Positions 8,593 to 17,568 of a stretch of 64,000 nt of DNA are shown in pieces (position 1 is the stretch's first letter; each line of letters starts with the position of its first letter). The translations under genes and the position numbers were made by a program. Origin of the DNA: Paludibacter sp. GTDB lineage: Bacteria; Bacteroidota; Bacteroidia; Bacteroidales; Paludibacteraceae. Under the pieces are notes generated by a model. That model made no database searches. It saw only the letters and a program-made list of their open reading frames with translations, and was not told the DNA's origin. Location of the stretch: assembly GCA_028692715.1 (NCBI GenBank), contig JAQUWU010000012.1, positions 26,713 through 90,712 on the forward strand. The letters are read 5' to 3'.

Positions 8593-10542
8593 CTAGAGTT
8601 TCGTTATTATCCTTTCACCAAGTGTTTTCGAAAGTTGCTTCTTTATCACTTCCAACTGGCTCATTTCCTGCATTATTTGATCAACAACTACATTGTTTTT
8701 TGCATCATTTGCAACTTTTAAATCTCCTAGTTTCAGTTTTATCATATCAATAATCAGACAGTTTTTAAATTCATACACCACACGCGGAACTAAATCGATA
8801 AATCGTTCGGCATCAGATTCTACCCTTTTTATTTTGGAATGAATGCGGCTCAGCGTATATTTTTCAGAAATCAGATCGGCAGTAAGCATACTGATTTGGG
8901 AGTTGGAATGATAGAGAAAAAACTTCTCGGCGATAAACCCAGCCTGTTTATGATGAATTTTATATTCTTTGAGCATTAATGCGTGAATATCATTATAAAA
9001 AACAATATTATCCTTGTCAAATTCATCTAAAATATAATCGCCAACTGTTACCGGAACTTGTTTTTCTTCATCTGCATAATAGAAAATTGCCTCGCCGTGT
9101 TTTATCAGAACCTGTAAAATGTTTTTTTCCTGTTCATCAAATTTAGAAACTACCGGACCCATTTCATCTTGATAAAATTCATCTGGTGAAGGACCATCCG
9201 GAGCATCATTCGGACGACGAATAAGACTCTTTTCCTTCTCAGCACTTTTTAGTTTGTTGATTTCGTAGTAAAGCATCTGCTCTTCTACGTTCAGCAAGGT
9301 GCTACATTCTTTCACATATTCGCCACGAATTGCCGAATTGGGAATAATGGCTATACTTTTCACAATATCCAACACCAAACCGGCACGTTTTACAGGATCG
9401 TTACCAGCATCGTTCAGTAATAAATTGGTTTTGAAACGAATAAAATCAGATGCATTCTGCTGAACATATTCAATAAAATCGGAAGCATTGGTTTTGCGGG
9501 CAAAAGAATCAGGATCATCGCCATCGGGCAACAACAACACTTTTATATTTAACCCTTCTTCCAGCAATAAATCAATCCCACGGATAGATGCTTTAATGCC
9601 GGCTGCATCACCGTCGTATATCACTGTCACGTTTTCGGTAAAACGATGGATCAGTCGGATTTGTCCCGGAGTAAGCGAAGTCCCGGATGAAGCCACCACG
9701 TTTTCGATGCCACTCTGGTGCATGGAAATTACATCGGTGTAACCTTCCACCAGAAAACAGCGCTCCTGTTTTACAATAGCCTGTTTGGCAAAATAAATGC
9801 CGTAAAGCTCGTTACTTTTATGGTATATTTCTGATTCAGGCGAATTGACATACTTCGCCATTTTATCATCCTTTTTCAGAATGCGACCACCAAAAGCCAC
9901 CACTTTTCCGGAAAGAGAATGAACGGGAAACATCACACGCCCCCGAAACCGATCGGCCACATAATTATTTTCGCCTTCGATTGTAAGACCTGTTTTAATC
10001 AGGTATTCTTTGTTGTAACCGGCTTTTATGGCTGCTTGTGTAAAAGCATCGCGTTGTTCAAGACTATAACCAAGCTGAAATTTTTGAATAATATCTTCGC
10101 GAAAACCACGCTCACGAAAATAACTCAAACCGATAGATTTCCCGTCGATATGGTGATGAAGTGTTTGAGCAAAATGTTTTTGAGCAAATTCGTTTACTAG
10201 AAACATGCTTTCACGGTCATTCCGCACAGCCATTTCTTCCGGAGAAAGTTCCCGTTCCTGAACCTCAATATTATACTTTTTGGCCAAATATTTTAGCGCA
10301 TCGTAATAGCTAATCTGTTCGTGTTCCATAATAAAATGAACAGAATTTCCACCTTTACCGCACCCAAAACATTTAAAAATCCCTTTTGCCGGCGAAACGA
10401 TAAACGAAGGCGTTTTTTCATTATGAAAAGGACACAAGCCAAGCAAGTTCACTCCGCGTTTCTTCAGTGTAACGTAATCGCCCACCACATCTTGAATTTG
10501 TGCGGCTTCGGTAATGCGGTCTATGGTTGGTTGGTCTATCAT
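8593..10542 (-). CDS. dnaG: DNA primase
   Basis: 649 residues, normal for DnaG. The N-terminal CHC2 zinc-binding domain is seen as CPFHNEKTPSF followed by CFGCGKGG (residues about 38-64). The TOPRIM core has VEGYTDVISMH with the acidic EGY and DGDAAG motifs (around residues 264-320). The C-terminal region matches the DnaB-interaction domain in length. It synthesises RNA primers for chromosome replication. It is the first gene of the run dnaG, DUF3267, radical SAM. A -7 box at 10601-10608 and a short palindromic repeat lie in its leader. Confidence 0.97.
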   Translation of the reverse strand: MIDQPTIDRITEAAQIQDVVGDYVTLKKRGVNLLGLCPFHNEKTPSFIVSPAKGIFKCFGCGKGGNSVHFIMEHEQISYYDALKYLAKKYNIEVQERELSPEEMAVRNDRESMFLVNEFAQKHFAQTLHHHIDGKSIGLSYFRERGFREDIIQKFQLGYSLEQRDAFTQAAIKAGYNKEYLIKTGLTIEGENNYVADRFRGRVMFPVHSLSGKVVAFGGRILKKDDKMAKYVNSPESEIYHKSNELYGIYFAKQAIVKQERCFLVEGYTDVISMHQSGIENVVASSGTSLTPGQIRLIHRFTENVTVIYDGDAAGIKASIRGIDLLLEEGLNIKVLLLPDGDDPDSFARKTNASDFIEYVQQNASDFIRFKTNLLLNDAGNDPVKRAGLVLDIVKSIAIIPNSAIRGEYVKECSTLLNVEEQMLYYEINKLKSAEKEKSLIRRPNDAPDGPSPDEFYQDEMGPVVSKFDEQEKNILQVLIKHGEAIFYYADEEKQVPVTVGDYILDEFDKDNIVFYNDIHALMLKEYKIHHKQAGFIAEKFFLYHSNSQISMLTADLISEKYTLSRIHSKIKRVESDAERFIDLVPRVVYEFKNCLIIDMIKLKLGDLKVANDAKNNVVVDQIMQEMSQLEVIKKQLSKTLGERIITKL

Positions 10543-10543
10543 T

Positions 10544-10567
10544 ACCCCTTAATCCCCTAAAGGGGAA
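10544..10567. repeat. Short CCCCTTAATCCCC/GGGG repeat in the dnaG leader
   Basis: A C-rich half followed by AAAGGGGAAA, lying immediately before the dnaG start codon and downstream of its -7 box. It would therefore be transcribed within the 5' leader and could form a hairpin over the ribosome-loading region. Confidence 0.6.
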
Positions 10568-10600
10568 ATTTTGGTTAGAAATGTATTAAAAATTGGATTA

Positions 10601-10608
10601 CAAAGCTA
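10601..10608 (-). promoter_or_regulatory. -7 box upstream of dnaG
   Basis: The minus strand reads TAGCTTTG, a match to TAnnTTTG, 58 bases before the dnaG start. No clear -33 TTG was found. Confidence 0.45.
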
Positions 10609-10769
10609 CGGATTTTATTTGTGAAATTGGGAAGGAAGAGAATTAAAAAAGGTGCATTAGGCTTACTCTTGATAATAAAATATCTTCTGGATAGTTATTA
10701 AAATAATATTCTTTAAAAAAGAGATAAACGTCTTTATATGAAATTGAGTAGATAATTATTTGACTACAA

Positions 10770-11231
10770 TCAATATTTTACTGCGTATAATTCAATTTCA
10801 CTACTTAGTTTTTCTACTCTCCAATTATAAAAAACCACAATCAACTTATTTTTATCAAAGGAATTTAGCCTCCATTCTGAGTAATAACTAAAGCCTATAT
10901 CTGTTGATTCAGTTAAAAAAGCATTCTCGGTCGGAAGCAAGTCGAACACTTTTATACTTTTCTTATCAAGATAGTATTGCTTGTAGACAGTATCTTTTAT
11001 TGGCACTAATGAATCGTTTAACGTTTCATATCTATAACCAATAATTTCTAGGGTATTATTATTTCTAAAAAAATATTTAAATGTATCAACTGTCATATCA
11101 ATAGGATACTTACGATATGCATTAAAACAATAATAATACTCATTAAAAAGATAATTATGAGAGATATATTCTTTACATCCACAAAATAGGATTGAAAAAA
11201 CTAAAAGAGTCAATTTTAATTCTTTTCTCAT
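10770..11231 (-). CDS. Small lipoprotein of unknown function
   Basis: 153 residues. The N-terminus (MRKELKLTLLVFSILFCGC) is a lipoprotein signal peptide with the lipobox LFCGC. The mature part is rich in Tyr, Asn and charged residues, with no motif that I recognise. It stands alone between convergent or divergent neighbours, with gaps of more than 200 bases on both sides, and its AT content looks higher than the neighbouring housekeeping genes. It might be a strain-variable accessory gene. A surface or periplasmic location is inferred from the lipobox only. Confidence 0.6.
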   Translation of the reverse strand: MRKELKLTLLVFSILFCGCKEYISHNYLFNEYYYCFNAYRKYPIDMTVDTFKYFFRNNNTLEIIGYRYETLNDSLVPIKDTVYKQYYLDKKSIKVFDLLPTENAFLTESTDIGFSYYSEWRLNSFDKNKLIVVFYNWRVEKLSSEIELYAVKY

Positions 11232-11452
11232 TAGTGCAAATAACTTTTAATTTTAAAACAAAAAACAATTAACAAAACTATGAAAATTATCTTGAAAAAC
11301 AATTATATATCCGATGGTGTTTTATTGTCAATCCTTAAAACAAATAATTTGATGCGATTTATTATGCCTGTAATAAAATATTTATGAATTATAACCTTGA
11401 AATTTTGTCAACCCCCGTTCTTAATACATTGGAATGAAATTTGTAAAGCACC

Positions 11453-11483
11453 TTGAATTTCTTCCAAAAAAAGCTTATCTTTG
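11453..11483 (+). promoter_or_regulatory. Promoter of rpoN
   Basis: TTG at 11453-11455, a 20-base spacer and TATCTTTG at 11476-11483 match the Bacteroidota housekeeping promoter (TTG/TTTG, 17-23 bases, TAnnTTTG). The start codon follows 36 bases later. Confidence 0.65.
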
Positions 11484-11519
11484 CCGACAGATGATACGAA
11501 TTAGGATGTTTTCCAAGTT

Positions 11520-12971
11520 ATGTTAAAGCAGCAATTACAACAAAAGTTACAACAAAAACTATCGCCTGCGCAAATTCAGGTTATAAAAATGCTCGAAGTG
11601 CCTACTTTGGAGCTGGAAGAGCGCATCCGTCAGGAATTGGTGGAAAACCCTGCGTTGGAAGAAGGTGCTGAAATGGACAAAGAAACTGACGAAATGGATG
11701 ACCTGAGCATAGATGATGGGGGCAATAATGATGATTTCGATCCGGAGGAATATATGGCCGATGATGATATCCCTGATTATAAACTAAAAGCAAATAACAC
11801 TTCGAAAGACGACAAACACGAAGATATTCCTTTCTCGGCAGGGATGACTTTTCATGAGTTTTTGCTAAGCCAGATTGGATTAATGCAATTTTCAGACAAC
11901 GAGCGATTGCTTACTGAATACGTGATTGGGAATATTGATGATGAAGGTTATCTGCGCCGAACAGCCGAAGCTATGGTGGATGATATTGTCTTCCAGGCAG
12001 GAGTCCAGACCACTGATGAAGAAATGATTCGGGTGATTGAAAAGGTACGTCAACTTGATCCGGCAGGAGTTGGGGCTACAAATTTGCAGGAATGCTTACT
12101 GCTTCAACTCGAACGCAAAAATCAAAGCGAGGAAGTCATATTTGCCCGCGAATTGATCAAAGATTATTTTGAAGAATTCTCAAAAAAACATTTTGATAAA
12201 ATTCAAAAAGGGCTTGACATTGACGATACAGTGCTTAAAAATGTAATGAATGAAATCATTCACCTGAATCCCAAACCGGGAAATGCATGGGGAGGGAATA
12301 TACTGGAAAAATCAATGACAACCATTGTCCCTGATTTTATTCTGGAAAATGATGAAGGTTTATTATCGGTTTCGCTCAACAATTCTAATGTACCTGAACT
12401 ACGTGTAAGCAGTACTTACAATGAAATGTTGCAGGATTATGCCGGAAGTAAAGAAAATCGGAGTCGCGAAATGAAAGATGCAGTAATGTTCGTTAAACAA
12501 AAGATAGACTCTGCGCGTTGGTTTATAGATGCAATTAAACAACGTCAGCAAACGTTGCTATCCACCATGATGGCCATTGTCGATTTTCAACACGATTTTT
12601 TTATTGAAGGCGATGATACTTTTATGAAACCAATGATTCTGAAAGACATTGCTGACATTACTGGATATGATATTTCAACGATTTCGCGTGTTAGTAACAG
12701 TAAATATATTCAGACAGAATTTGGTGTTTTTGCCGTGAAATACTTTTTTTCCGAATCAATGACAAACGATTCAGGCGAAGAAGTTTCAACACGCGAAATA
12801 AAGAAAATTTTGCAAGATTGTGTGGATAACGAAAACAAGAAAAAACCATTGAATGACGATGCTTTAGCTGAAGTTCTGAAAACGAAAGGCTATTTAATTG
12901 CTCGTCGGACAGTGGCAAAATACAGAGAACAATTGAGTATTCCGGTAGCACGAATGAGGAAGGAAATATAG
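11520..12971 (+). CDS. rpoN: RNA polymerase sigma-54 factor
   Basis: 483 residues. Region I is the Gln/Leu-rich N-terminus (MLKQQLQQKLQQKLSPAQIQ), followed by an acidic region II (residues about 45-85). The core-binding and DNA-binding domains follow, and the RpoN box appears near the C-terminus as ARRTVAKYREQL. Sigma-54 directs RNA polymerase to -24/-12 promoters and needs an AAA+ activator; none is encoded in this window. The gene is preceded by a good housekeeping promoter and followed by a short repeat before the PAP2-like gene. Confidence 0.97.
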   Translation: MLKQQLQQKLQQKLSPAQIQVIKMLEVPTLELEERIRQELVENPALEEGAEMDKETDEMDDLSIDDGGNNDDFDPEEYMADDDIPDYKLKANNTSKDDKHEDIPFSAGMTFHEFLLSQIGLMQFSDNERLLTEYVIGNIDDEGYLRRTAEAMVDDIVFQAGVQTTDEEMIRVIEKVRQLDPAGVGATNLQECLLLQLERKNQSEEVIFARELIKDYFEEFSKKHFDKIQKGLDIDDTVLKNVMNEIIHLNPKPGNAWGGNILEKSMTTIVPDFILENDEGLLSVSLNNSNVPELRVSSTYNEMLQDYAGSKENRSREMKDAVMFVKQKIDSARWFIDAIKQRQQTLLSTMMAIVDFQHDFFIEGDDTFMKPMILKDIADITGYDISTISRVSNSKYIQTEFGVFAVKYFFSESMTNDSGEEVSTREIKKILQDCVDNENKKKPLNDDALAEVLKTKGYLIARRTVAKYREQLSIPVARMRKEI

Positions 12972-12972
12972 T

Positions 12973-13099
12973 CCTCACCCTAGCCCTTTACTAAGGAGAG
13001 GGAACAATAAATGAGAAACAAGTAATTTAAACAATCTACCTTATAATAACCCCCCATTTGGTAGCGCAACTCCCCTCCTTTGGAGGGATTGGGGGAGGT
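12973..13099. repeat. Inverted pair of C-rich/G-rich repeats between rpoN and the PAP2-like gene
   Basis: The left arm (12973-13002) is a C-rich unit ending in GGAGAGGG. The right arm (13070-13099) reads CTCCCCTCC, TTTGGAGGGATT and GGGGGAGG. The two arms are imperfect inverses and occupy nearly the whole 133-base gap. Confidence 0.65.
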
Positions 13100-13104
13100 A
13101 AAAT

Positions 13105-13710
13105 ATGAAAACATTATTCAACATCGTTACCTACATTTTCCAACCAATTCTGGTTCCTACCTATGGCATGACTTTACTCATGAGTATGGATATATTTTCA
13201 CCTCTTTCTTTCTTTTGGAGAATGGTAGCCATTATCGGGACTTTTATTTTTACCGGAATTCTACCAGCAGTTCCTATTTTGCTTTTAATGCGACGTGGTG
13301 AAGTACACGATATTTTTATTTCGAACCGCGAAGAACGAACCATGCCTTATTTATTTTCATTTATGGCTTATGTATTCTGGGCATTGTTCATGTGGCGCAC
13401 CATGCAGTTTCCATTGTTTATTGTATCAATGGGGATTGGGTCGGCTATTTCTATTTTCATCATTATTTTTATTAATATGAAATGGAAAATCAGTGCTCAT
13501 GTAGCCGGTATGGGTGGATTATCAGGGGCCGTTTTTGGTGTTTGCTATCGTTTAGCCATTAATCCGGTTTGGTTATTTATTCTGGTATTAACAGTATCGG
13601 CAATCGTAGCTTTATCACGTATCGAACTGAAAGCTCATACACCCCTTCAAACTATGGCCGGATTTCTTATCGGATTTTTAGCCGTATTTATTCCTTGCTT
13701 TTTCTTTTAG
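13105..13710 (+). CDS. PAP2-like multi-pass membrane protein
   Basis: 201 residues with six hydrophobic segments. Two late motifs resemble degenerate PAP2 phosphatase signatures: KISAHVAGMGG (the SxH element, with His at about residue 132) and SRIELKAHTPLQTMAGFLIGF-like sequence, cut here as SRIELKAHTPLQ (compare SR..H...Q...G). The early K(x6)RP motif is not obvious. Family members dephosphorylate lipid phosphates such as undecaprenyl pyrophosphate, but the weak first motif makes catalysis uncertain. It lies between rpoN and prfB, with short repeats on both sides. Confidence 0.6.
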   Translation: MKTLFNIVTYIFQPILVPTYGMTLLMSMDIFSPLSFFWRMVAIIGTFIFTGILPAVPILLLMRRGEVHDIFISNREERTMPYLFSFMAYVFWALFMWRTMQFPLFIVSMGIGSAISIFIIIFINMKWKISAHVAGMGGLSGAVFGVCYRLAINPVWLFILVLTVSAIVALSRIELKAHTPLQTMAGFLIGFLAVFIPCFFF

Positions 13711-13714
13711 CTTG

Positions 13715-13815
13715 CCCTCAAACCCCCTAAAGGGGATTTAAGACATTATATCACAATATTTAAAAAATAATCAAAACATAAACCGCTTTTTAGCCCCCTT
13801 CAGGGGGTTGGGGGC
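13715..13815. repeat. Inverted pair of CCCCCTAAAGGGG repeats before prfB
   Basis: The left arm (13715-13740) has AACCCCCTAAAGGGG. The right arm (13791-13815) has TAGCCCCCTTCAGGGGG followed by TTGGGGG. The pair fills the gap between the PAP2-like stop and the prfB start, so the right arm is 15 bases from the prfB start codon. Confidence 0.7.
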
Positions 13816-13829
13816 CAAAAACTAAAGAA

Positions 13830-14931
13830 ATGATAACATCAGACCAACTTAAAAATGTGTTGGAACGCGAGTCAGCGTTGAGGAGGTATCTTTGACGTCG
13901 ATACTAAATTAATCCAAATAGAAGAAGAAGAATTACGCACGCAAGTTCCAGATTTCTGGGACGATGCAAAGGCTGCTGAAGCTCAAATGCGTAAAGTGAA
14001 AGAATTGAAAAACTGGGTAGTTGGTTACACTGAAGTGAAAACTGCTGCCGATGAACTTCAGCTGGCATTCGATTTTTACAAAGAAGAAATCGTTAGCGAA
14101 GAAGAAGTGGATGAGGCTTATCGTCAGGCACTTGAATTAGTCGAGAACCTCGAAATGAAGAATATGCTTTCGAACGAAGAAGATAAACTGGGAGCAGTTA
14201 TCAAAATCGTTGGTGGAGCAGGCGGAACCGAAGCTCAGGATTGGGCACAAATGCTTTTCCGTATGTATCAGCGCTGGTGCGAACGTCAGAATTATAACTG
14301 CGAAATCACTAACCTACAGGAAGGTGACGAAGCAGGAATCAAAACGGTGACGATGCAGATTGAAGGCGAAATGGCGTACGGTTACCTGAAAAGTGAGAAT
14401 GGCGTACATCGCTTAGTGCGTGTTTCGCCGTTCAATGCACAGGGAAAACGCATGACTTCCTTTTGTTCGGTATATGTAATTCCATTGGTTGACGACACTA
14501 TTGAGATAGAGATAAATCCGGCTAATCTTACTTGGGATACGTTCCGTTCGTCGGGTGCAGGTGGTCAGAATGTAAACAAGGTGGAAACAGGCGTTCGTTG
14601 TCACTATAAATTCAAAAATCCGGTTACTGAGTTGATGGACGAAATAGTGATTGAGAATACTGAAAGTCGCTCTCAATTTGGGAATAAAGACAATGCCATA
14701 AAGTTACTTAAATCACAACTTTATGAATTGGAACTCGAGAAACGTCGTGCTGAAACGGCAAAAGTTGAAGCCGGCAAAAAGAAAATAGAATGGGGATCGC
14801 AAATTCGCAGCTATGTTTTCGACGATCGACGCGTAAAAGATCATCGCACCAATTATCAAACATCGAATGTTGGAGCAGTAATGGATGGAGATATTGATGC
14901 ATTTATTAAAGCCTATTTAATGGAGTTTTGA
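13830..14931 (+). CDS. prfB: Peptide chain release factor 2, programmed +1 frameshift
   Basis: The gene is read in two parts, 13830-13892 and then 13894-14931, giving about 366 residues. The first 21 codons end at CTT, followed by an in-frame TGA at 13893-13895. An internal Shine-Dalgarno-like AGGAGG at 13881-13886 sits just upstream, giving AGGAGGTATCTTTGAC, the classical RF2 frameshift site. Skipping one T restores MITSDQLKNVLERES...RYL-DVDTKLIQIEEEELR. The GGQ peptide-release motif is present as SSGAGGQNVNKVETG. RF2 reads UAA and UGA stops, so the UGA provides autoregulation. Both parts are clearly one gene. Confidence 0.97.
13881..13896 (+). promoter_or_regulatory. RF2 programmed frameshift site
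   Basis: AGGAGG, TAT, CTT and TGAC occur in the canonical order and spacing. The slippery CTT decoded by tRNA-Leu slips to TTT when release at TGA is slow, so low RF2 raises RF2 synthesis. Confidence 0.95.
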
Positions 14932-14962
14932 AAAAACACTCTTTGTAAGAAAACAAAATATG

Positions 14963-15003
14963 CGTATTTCAGACTTTTTAGAAAGGCTGAAATACGTTTT
15001 TTT
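14963..15003 (+). terminator. Intrinsic terminator of prfB
   Basis: A 10-bp perfect stem (CGTATTTCAG and its complement) with a 14-base loop, followed by seven T residues. Confidence 0.9.
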
Positions 15004-15139
15004 AATTTTCGACGTTTCTAAAGAATTGATTAAGTCAAAGTAATTGAGAATTGAATTAATATCGTTTTTTTTTAATATTCCATTCAAGTAATTGGGAAGT
15101 CGCTTTTTCCTTGTATAAACCAATTGTACATATTCATCT

Positions 15140-16258
15140 ATGAGAAAAATTATTTCAGTAGTAGTATTCCTTTTATATCTCAATGTTTCCTTTGCAATTG
15201 ATTACAGCAAAGTAGACAATCAATCTGCAACAGTCCCCGGAAATCCGAAAACCGTAGAAGAAATAACTTCGTCACTAACTAAAAATCTGACTTCTCCTAC
15301 TGAAAAAGCCAGAGCCATATATTATTGGATTTCACACAACATTAGTTATAACTTTCAGTATTACACATCGAACCAATCATTAGCTTCGACAGATGAATTG
15401 TTGGCAGAAACTCTGAAATCTCATCAGGGAGTCTGTGCAAATTATTCCGAGCTTTTCAAGGCGTGTTGTAAAGCAGTAGATATTGAATCGATTGTTATCA
15501 ATGGTTATACTAAAACCGATGGAAAAATAGCAGATATTAGCCATGCTTGGAATGCCATTAAAATAAATGAAAAATATTATCTGGTGGATGCTACGTGGGC
15601 AGCCGGTCATGATGAAAAAGGAAAATACATTCAGTATTTTGATGATCGGTATTTTATGATTTCACCAGAAGAGTTTATAAAAACACATATGCCTTTCGAT
15701 CTAATTTGGCAGTTTTTGGACAATCCGCTTACAAATAAAGAATTTGAAGCGAGTGATTTTTCGAAATTGAATAAACCAGGCAATTTTAATTTTTCAGATT
15801 CCATAAAAATACAATCTTCTTTGAGTCCCTTAGAAAAACTTGTCAGGGAAAACAAACGAATTTCAAATAGCGGTCTGACAAATAAATTGATTAGGAATAG
15901 AATGGCTTATAACCAGCTGAATATCACAAACGAACGCTATAATCTGACGGTAGAATTATTTAATAAATCAGTTCAGATATTCAACACCTACATTCTGGCA
16001 AAAAACAAACAATTCGATGGATTAAAAATGCCCGATGATCAAATTATTGAATTGCTTTCAACTGCAACAGCGAAACTGAATGAAGCCCAAAAAATAAACA
16101 CATTCTTAAATTCAGATAACCCTGATTTAAATAAGTTGGTAGATCAAATGGGAATCTCTATTAAAGAACTGAGAACGAATCTGGAAACTGAAGATGCTTT
16201 TATGAAAAAGTATTTAAAAAAATGGAAGCCGTTAAGAGTATTTATGTTTTATCGCTGA
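15140..16258 (+). CDS. Secreted transglutaminase-like protein
   Basis: 372 residues with a signal peptide (MRKIISVVVFLLYLNVSFA). The transglutaminase-like core spans about residues 55-160 with the Cys-His-Asp triad at Cys99 (GVCANYSE), His135 (SHAWN) and Asp150 (LVDATW). The C-terminal 200 residues are helical and charged with no recognised domain. Family members are usually proteases or protein-crosslinking enzymes outside the cytoplasm. The substrate is unknown. It stands alone after the prfB terminator. Domain call is good. Confidence 0.82.
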   Translation: MRKIISVVVFLLYLNVSFAIDYSKVDNQSATVPGNPKTVEEITSSLTKNLTSPTEKARAIYYWISHNISYNFQYYTSNQSLASTDELLAETLKSHQGVCANYSELFKACCKAVDIESIVINGYTKTDGKIADISHAWNAIKINEKYYLVDATWAAGHDEKGKYIQYFDDRYFMISPEEFIKTHMPFDLIWQFLDNPLTNKEFEASDFSKLNKPGNFNFSDSIKIQSSLSPLEKLVRENKRISNSGLTNKLIRNRMAYNQLNITNERYNLTVELFNKSVQIFNTYILAKNKQFDGLKMPDDQIIELLSTATAKLNEAQKINTFLNSDNPDLNKLVDQMGISIKELRTNLETEDAFMKKYLKKWKPLRVFMFYR

Positions 16259-16371
16259 TATAAATAATTAAATTTAAAATCATATTCTTATTTTGTAATC
16301 ATTACAACTTTTTAATCCTATAGTCGTTCAATAGTTAGAATTAAATTAGTAATGTTTTTAAAATAGGATTT

Positions 16372-16911
16372 ATGAATACAAGAAATAGGTTAATTGTAAG
16401 ATTTACGGTTTTATTCGTTGTTCTCTCTTCGTTAATAATCAGTTGTACAACAACAAATGACCCAGCTAACTCAACGACTACTACAACAAGTGGCTTAGTA
16501 GTTACAGCCAACACCAGCACTGCCGGTGGAAACTATTCTCCAAAAAATGTAATGGCCGTTTGGATTGAAAACAGTTCAGGTCAGTTTGTAAAATCCATCG
16601 CTGTTTATGCCGCATCACGGAAGTCCGATTTAACGCATTGGCAATCTGCTTCAAAAGGGAATGCTACGGATGCATCAACAAGTGCAACACGTTCGAGTTA
16701 CAAATCAATAGCACTCACCTGGAACGGAACCGATACAAATGGAAATGTAGTAGCAGATGGTAGTTACAAAGTCTGTTTTGAATTGACAGATAAAAGCTCA
16801 TCCGGGAATTATTCAAGCTTTAATTTTACGAAAGGGGCAACAGAACAAACAGAGACTCCGACAAGTGTTCCAAGTTTCTCTAACATAACAATAAAATGGA
16901 TGCCATTGTAA
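16372..16911 (+). CDS. DUF2271 lipoprotein
   Basis: 179 residues. Signal peptide with lipobox (SSLIISC), then a Thr-rich linker and a domain with AVWIENSSGQFVKSI, WQSAS and WNGTDTNGNVVADGSYKV, the pattern of DUF2271. The last element resembles the FlgD-type Ig fold used in redox or binding proteins of the family. DUF2271 genes often accompany periplasmic flavin or thiol systems, but no partner is seen here. A terminator follows at 16938-16979. Confidence 0.78.
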   Translation: MNTRNRLIVRFTVLFVVLSSLIISCTTTNDPANSTTTTTSGLVVTANTSTAGGNYSPKNVMAVWIENSSGQFVKSIAVYAASRKSDLTHWQSASKGNATDASTSATRSSYKSIALTWNGTDTNGNVVADGSYKVCFELTDKSSSGNYSSFNFTKGATEQTETPTSVPSFSNITIKWMPL

Positions 16912-16937
16912 GCTGAAACAAATTTGTTTTATAATTT

Positions 16938-16979
16938 GCCCACACAAGTTCGGAATTTGAATTGTGTGGGCATTTTTTT
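16938..16979 (+). terminator. Intrinsic terminator after the DUF2271 gene
   Basis: A 10-bp perfect GC-rich stem (GCCCACACAA and complement) followed by seven T residues. Confidence 0.92.
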
Positions 16980-17037
16980 CCATTTAAACACCCTAAATAT
17001 GCGTTAATTGTTTAAATTTGCAATTCAACAAATACCA

Positions 17038-17565
17038 ATGGAAATTATTCAGACTGAAAATATTAATTTTCGTAATAAAATTATTGCATTATATCTTGAA
17101 ACATTTTCGTCAGGTCAATCAGAACAATATATTGATTCGACGGAAATAAGTCGATATATTGATGGTTTTTTTGTGGATGGAAAAATTATAATAGCCCATT
17201 CTTCAAATCATTTAGAAGGAGTTTTACTTTACGGTCAGCTAAATAAAGACCAATTACTCCCCAACAAAATAAAAGACAATTTTCAACTTGAAAAGTGCTT
17301 ATATATAGCCGAAATAATGGTTTCAGAAGAATTTAGAGGAAAAGGAATTGGAACTCAATTAATACGTTCATTTTTTGAAAATGCTGACAAAGAACAATAC
17401 TCTGATGTTTTTATTCGGGTTTGGGATGAAAATTTGGCAGCATTATCTCTATATGAAAAGATGGGATTTCAAACAGTTTCATCAATGAATCAAAAAAAGA
17501 TAAAAGCTGACAAAAGTGGGACTTTCGATATGAAAAAAATATATTTACACAAAAAATTAGTATAA
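17038..17565 (+). CDS. GNAT-family N-acetyltransferase, paired with ovoA
   Basis: 176 residues from ATG at 17038. A TTG 30 bases upstream is in frame, but ATG is preferred. Motif A is seen as IMVSEEFRGKGIGTQLI (the R/Q-x-x-G-x-G/A acetyl-CoA loop), and motif B as ENLAALSLYEKMGF, typical of GNAT enzymes. The acceptor is not deducible. The gap to ovoA is three bases, so co-expression is very likely. A -7-like TAAATTTG at 17013-17020 lies 18 bases before the start. Acetylation in or near ovothiol metabolism is an attractive but unproven idea. Confidence 0.82.
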   Translation: MEIIQTENINFRNKIIALYLETFSSGQSEQYIDSTEISRYIDGFFVDGKIIIAHSSNHLEGVLLYGQLNKDQLLPNKIKDNFQLEKCLYIAEIMVSEEFRGKGIGTQLIRSFFENADKEQYSDVFIRVWDENLAALSLYEKMGFQTVSSMNQKKIKADKSGTFDMKKIYLHKKLV

Positions 17566-17568
17566 GTT

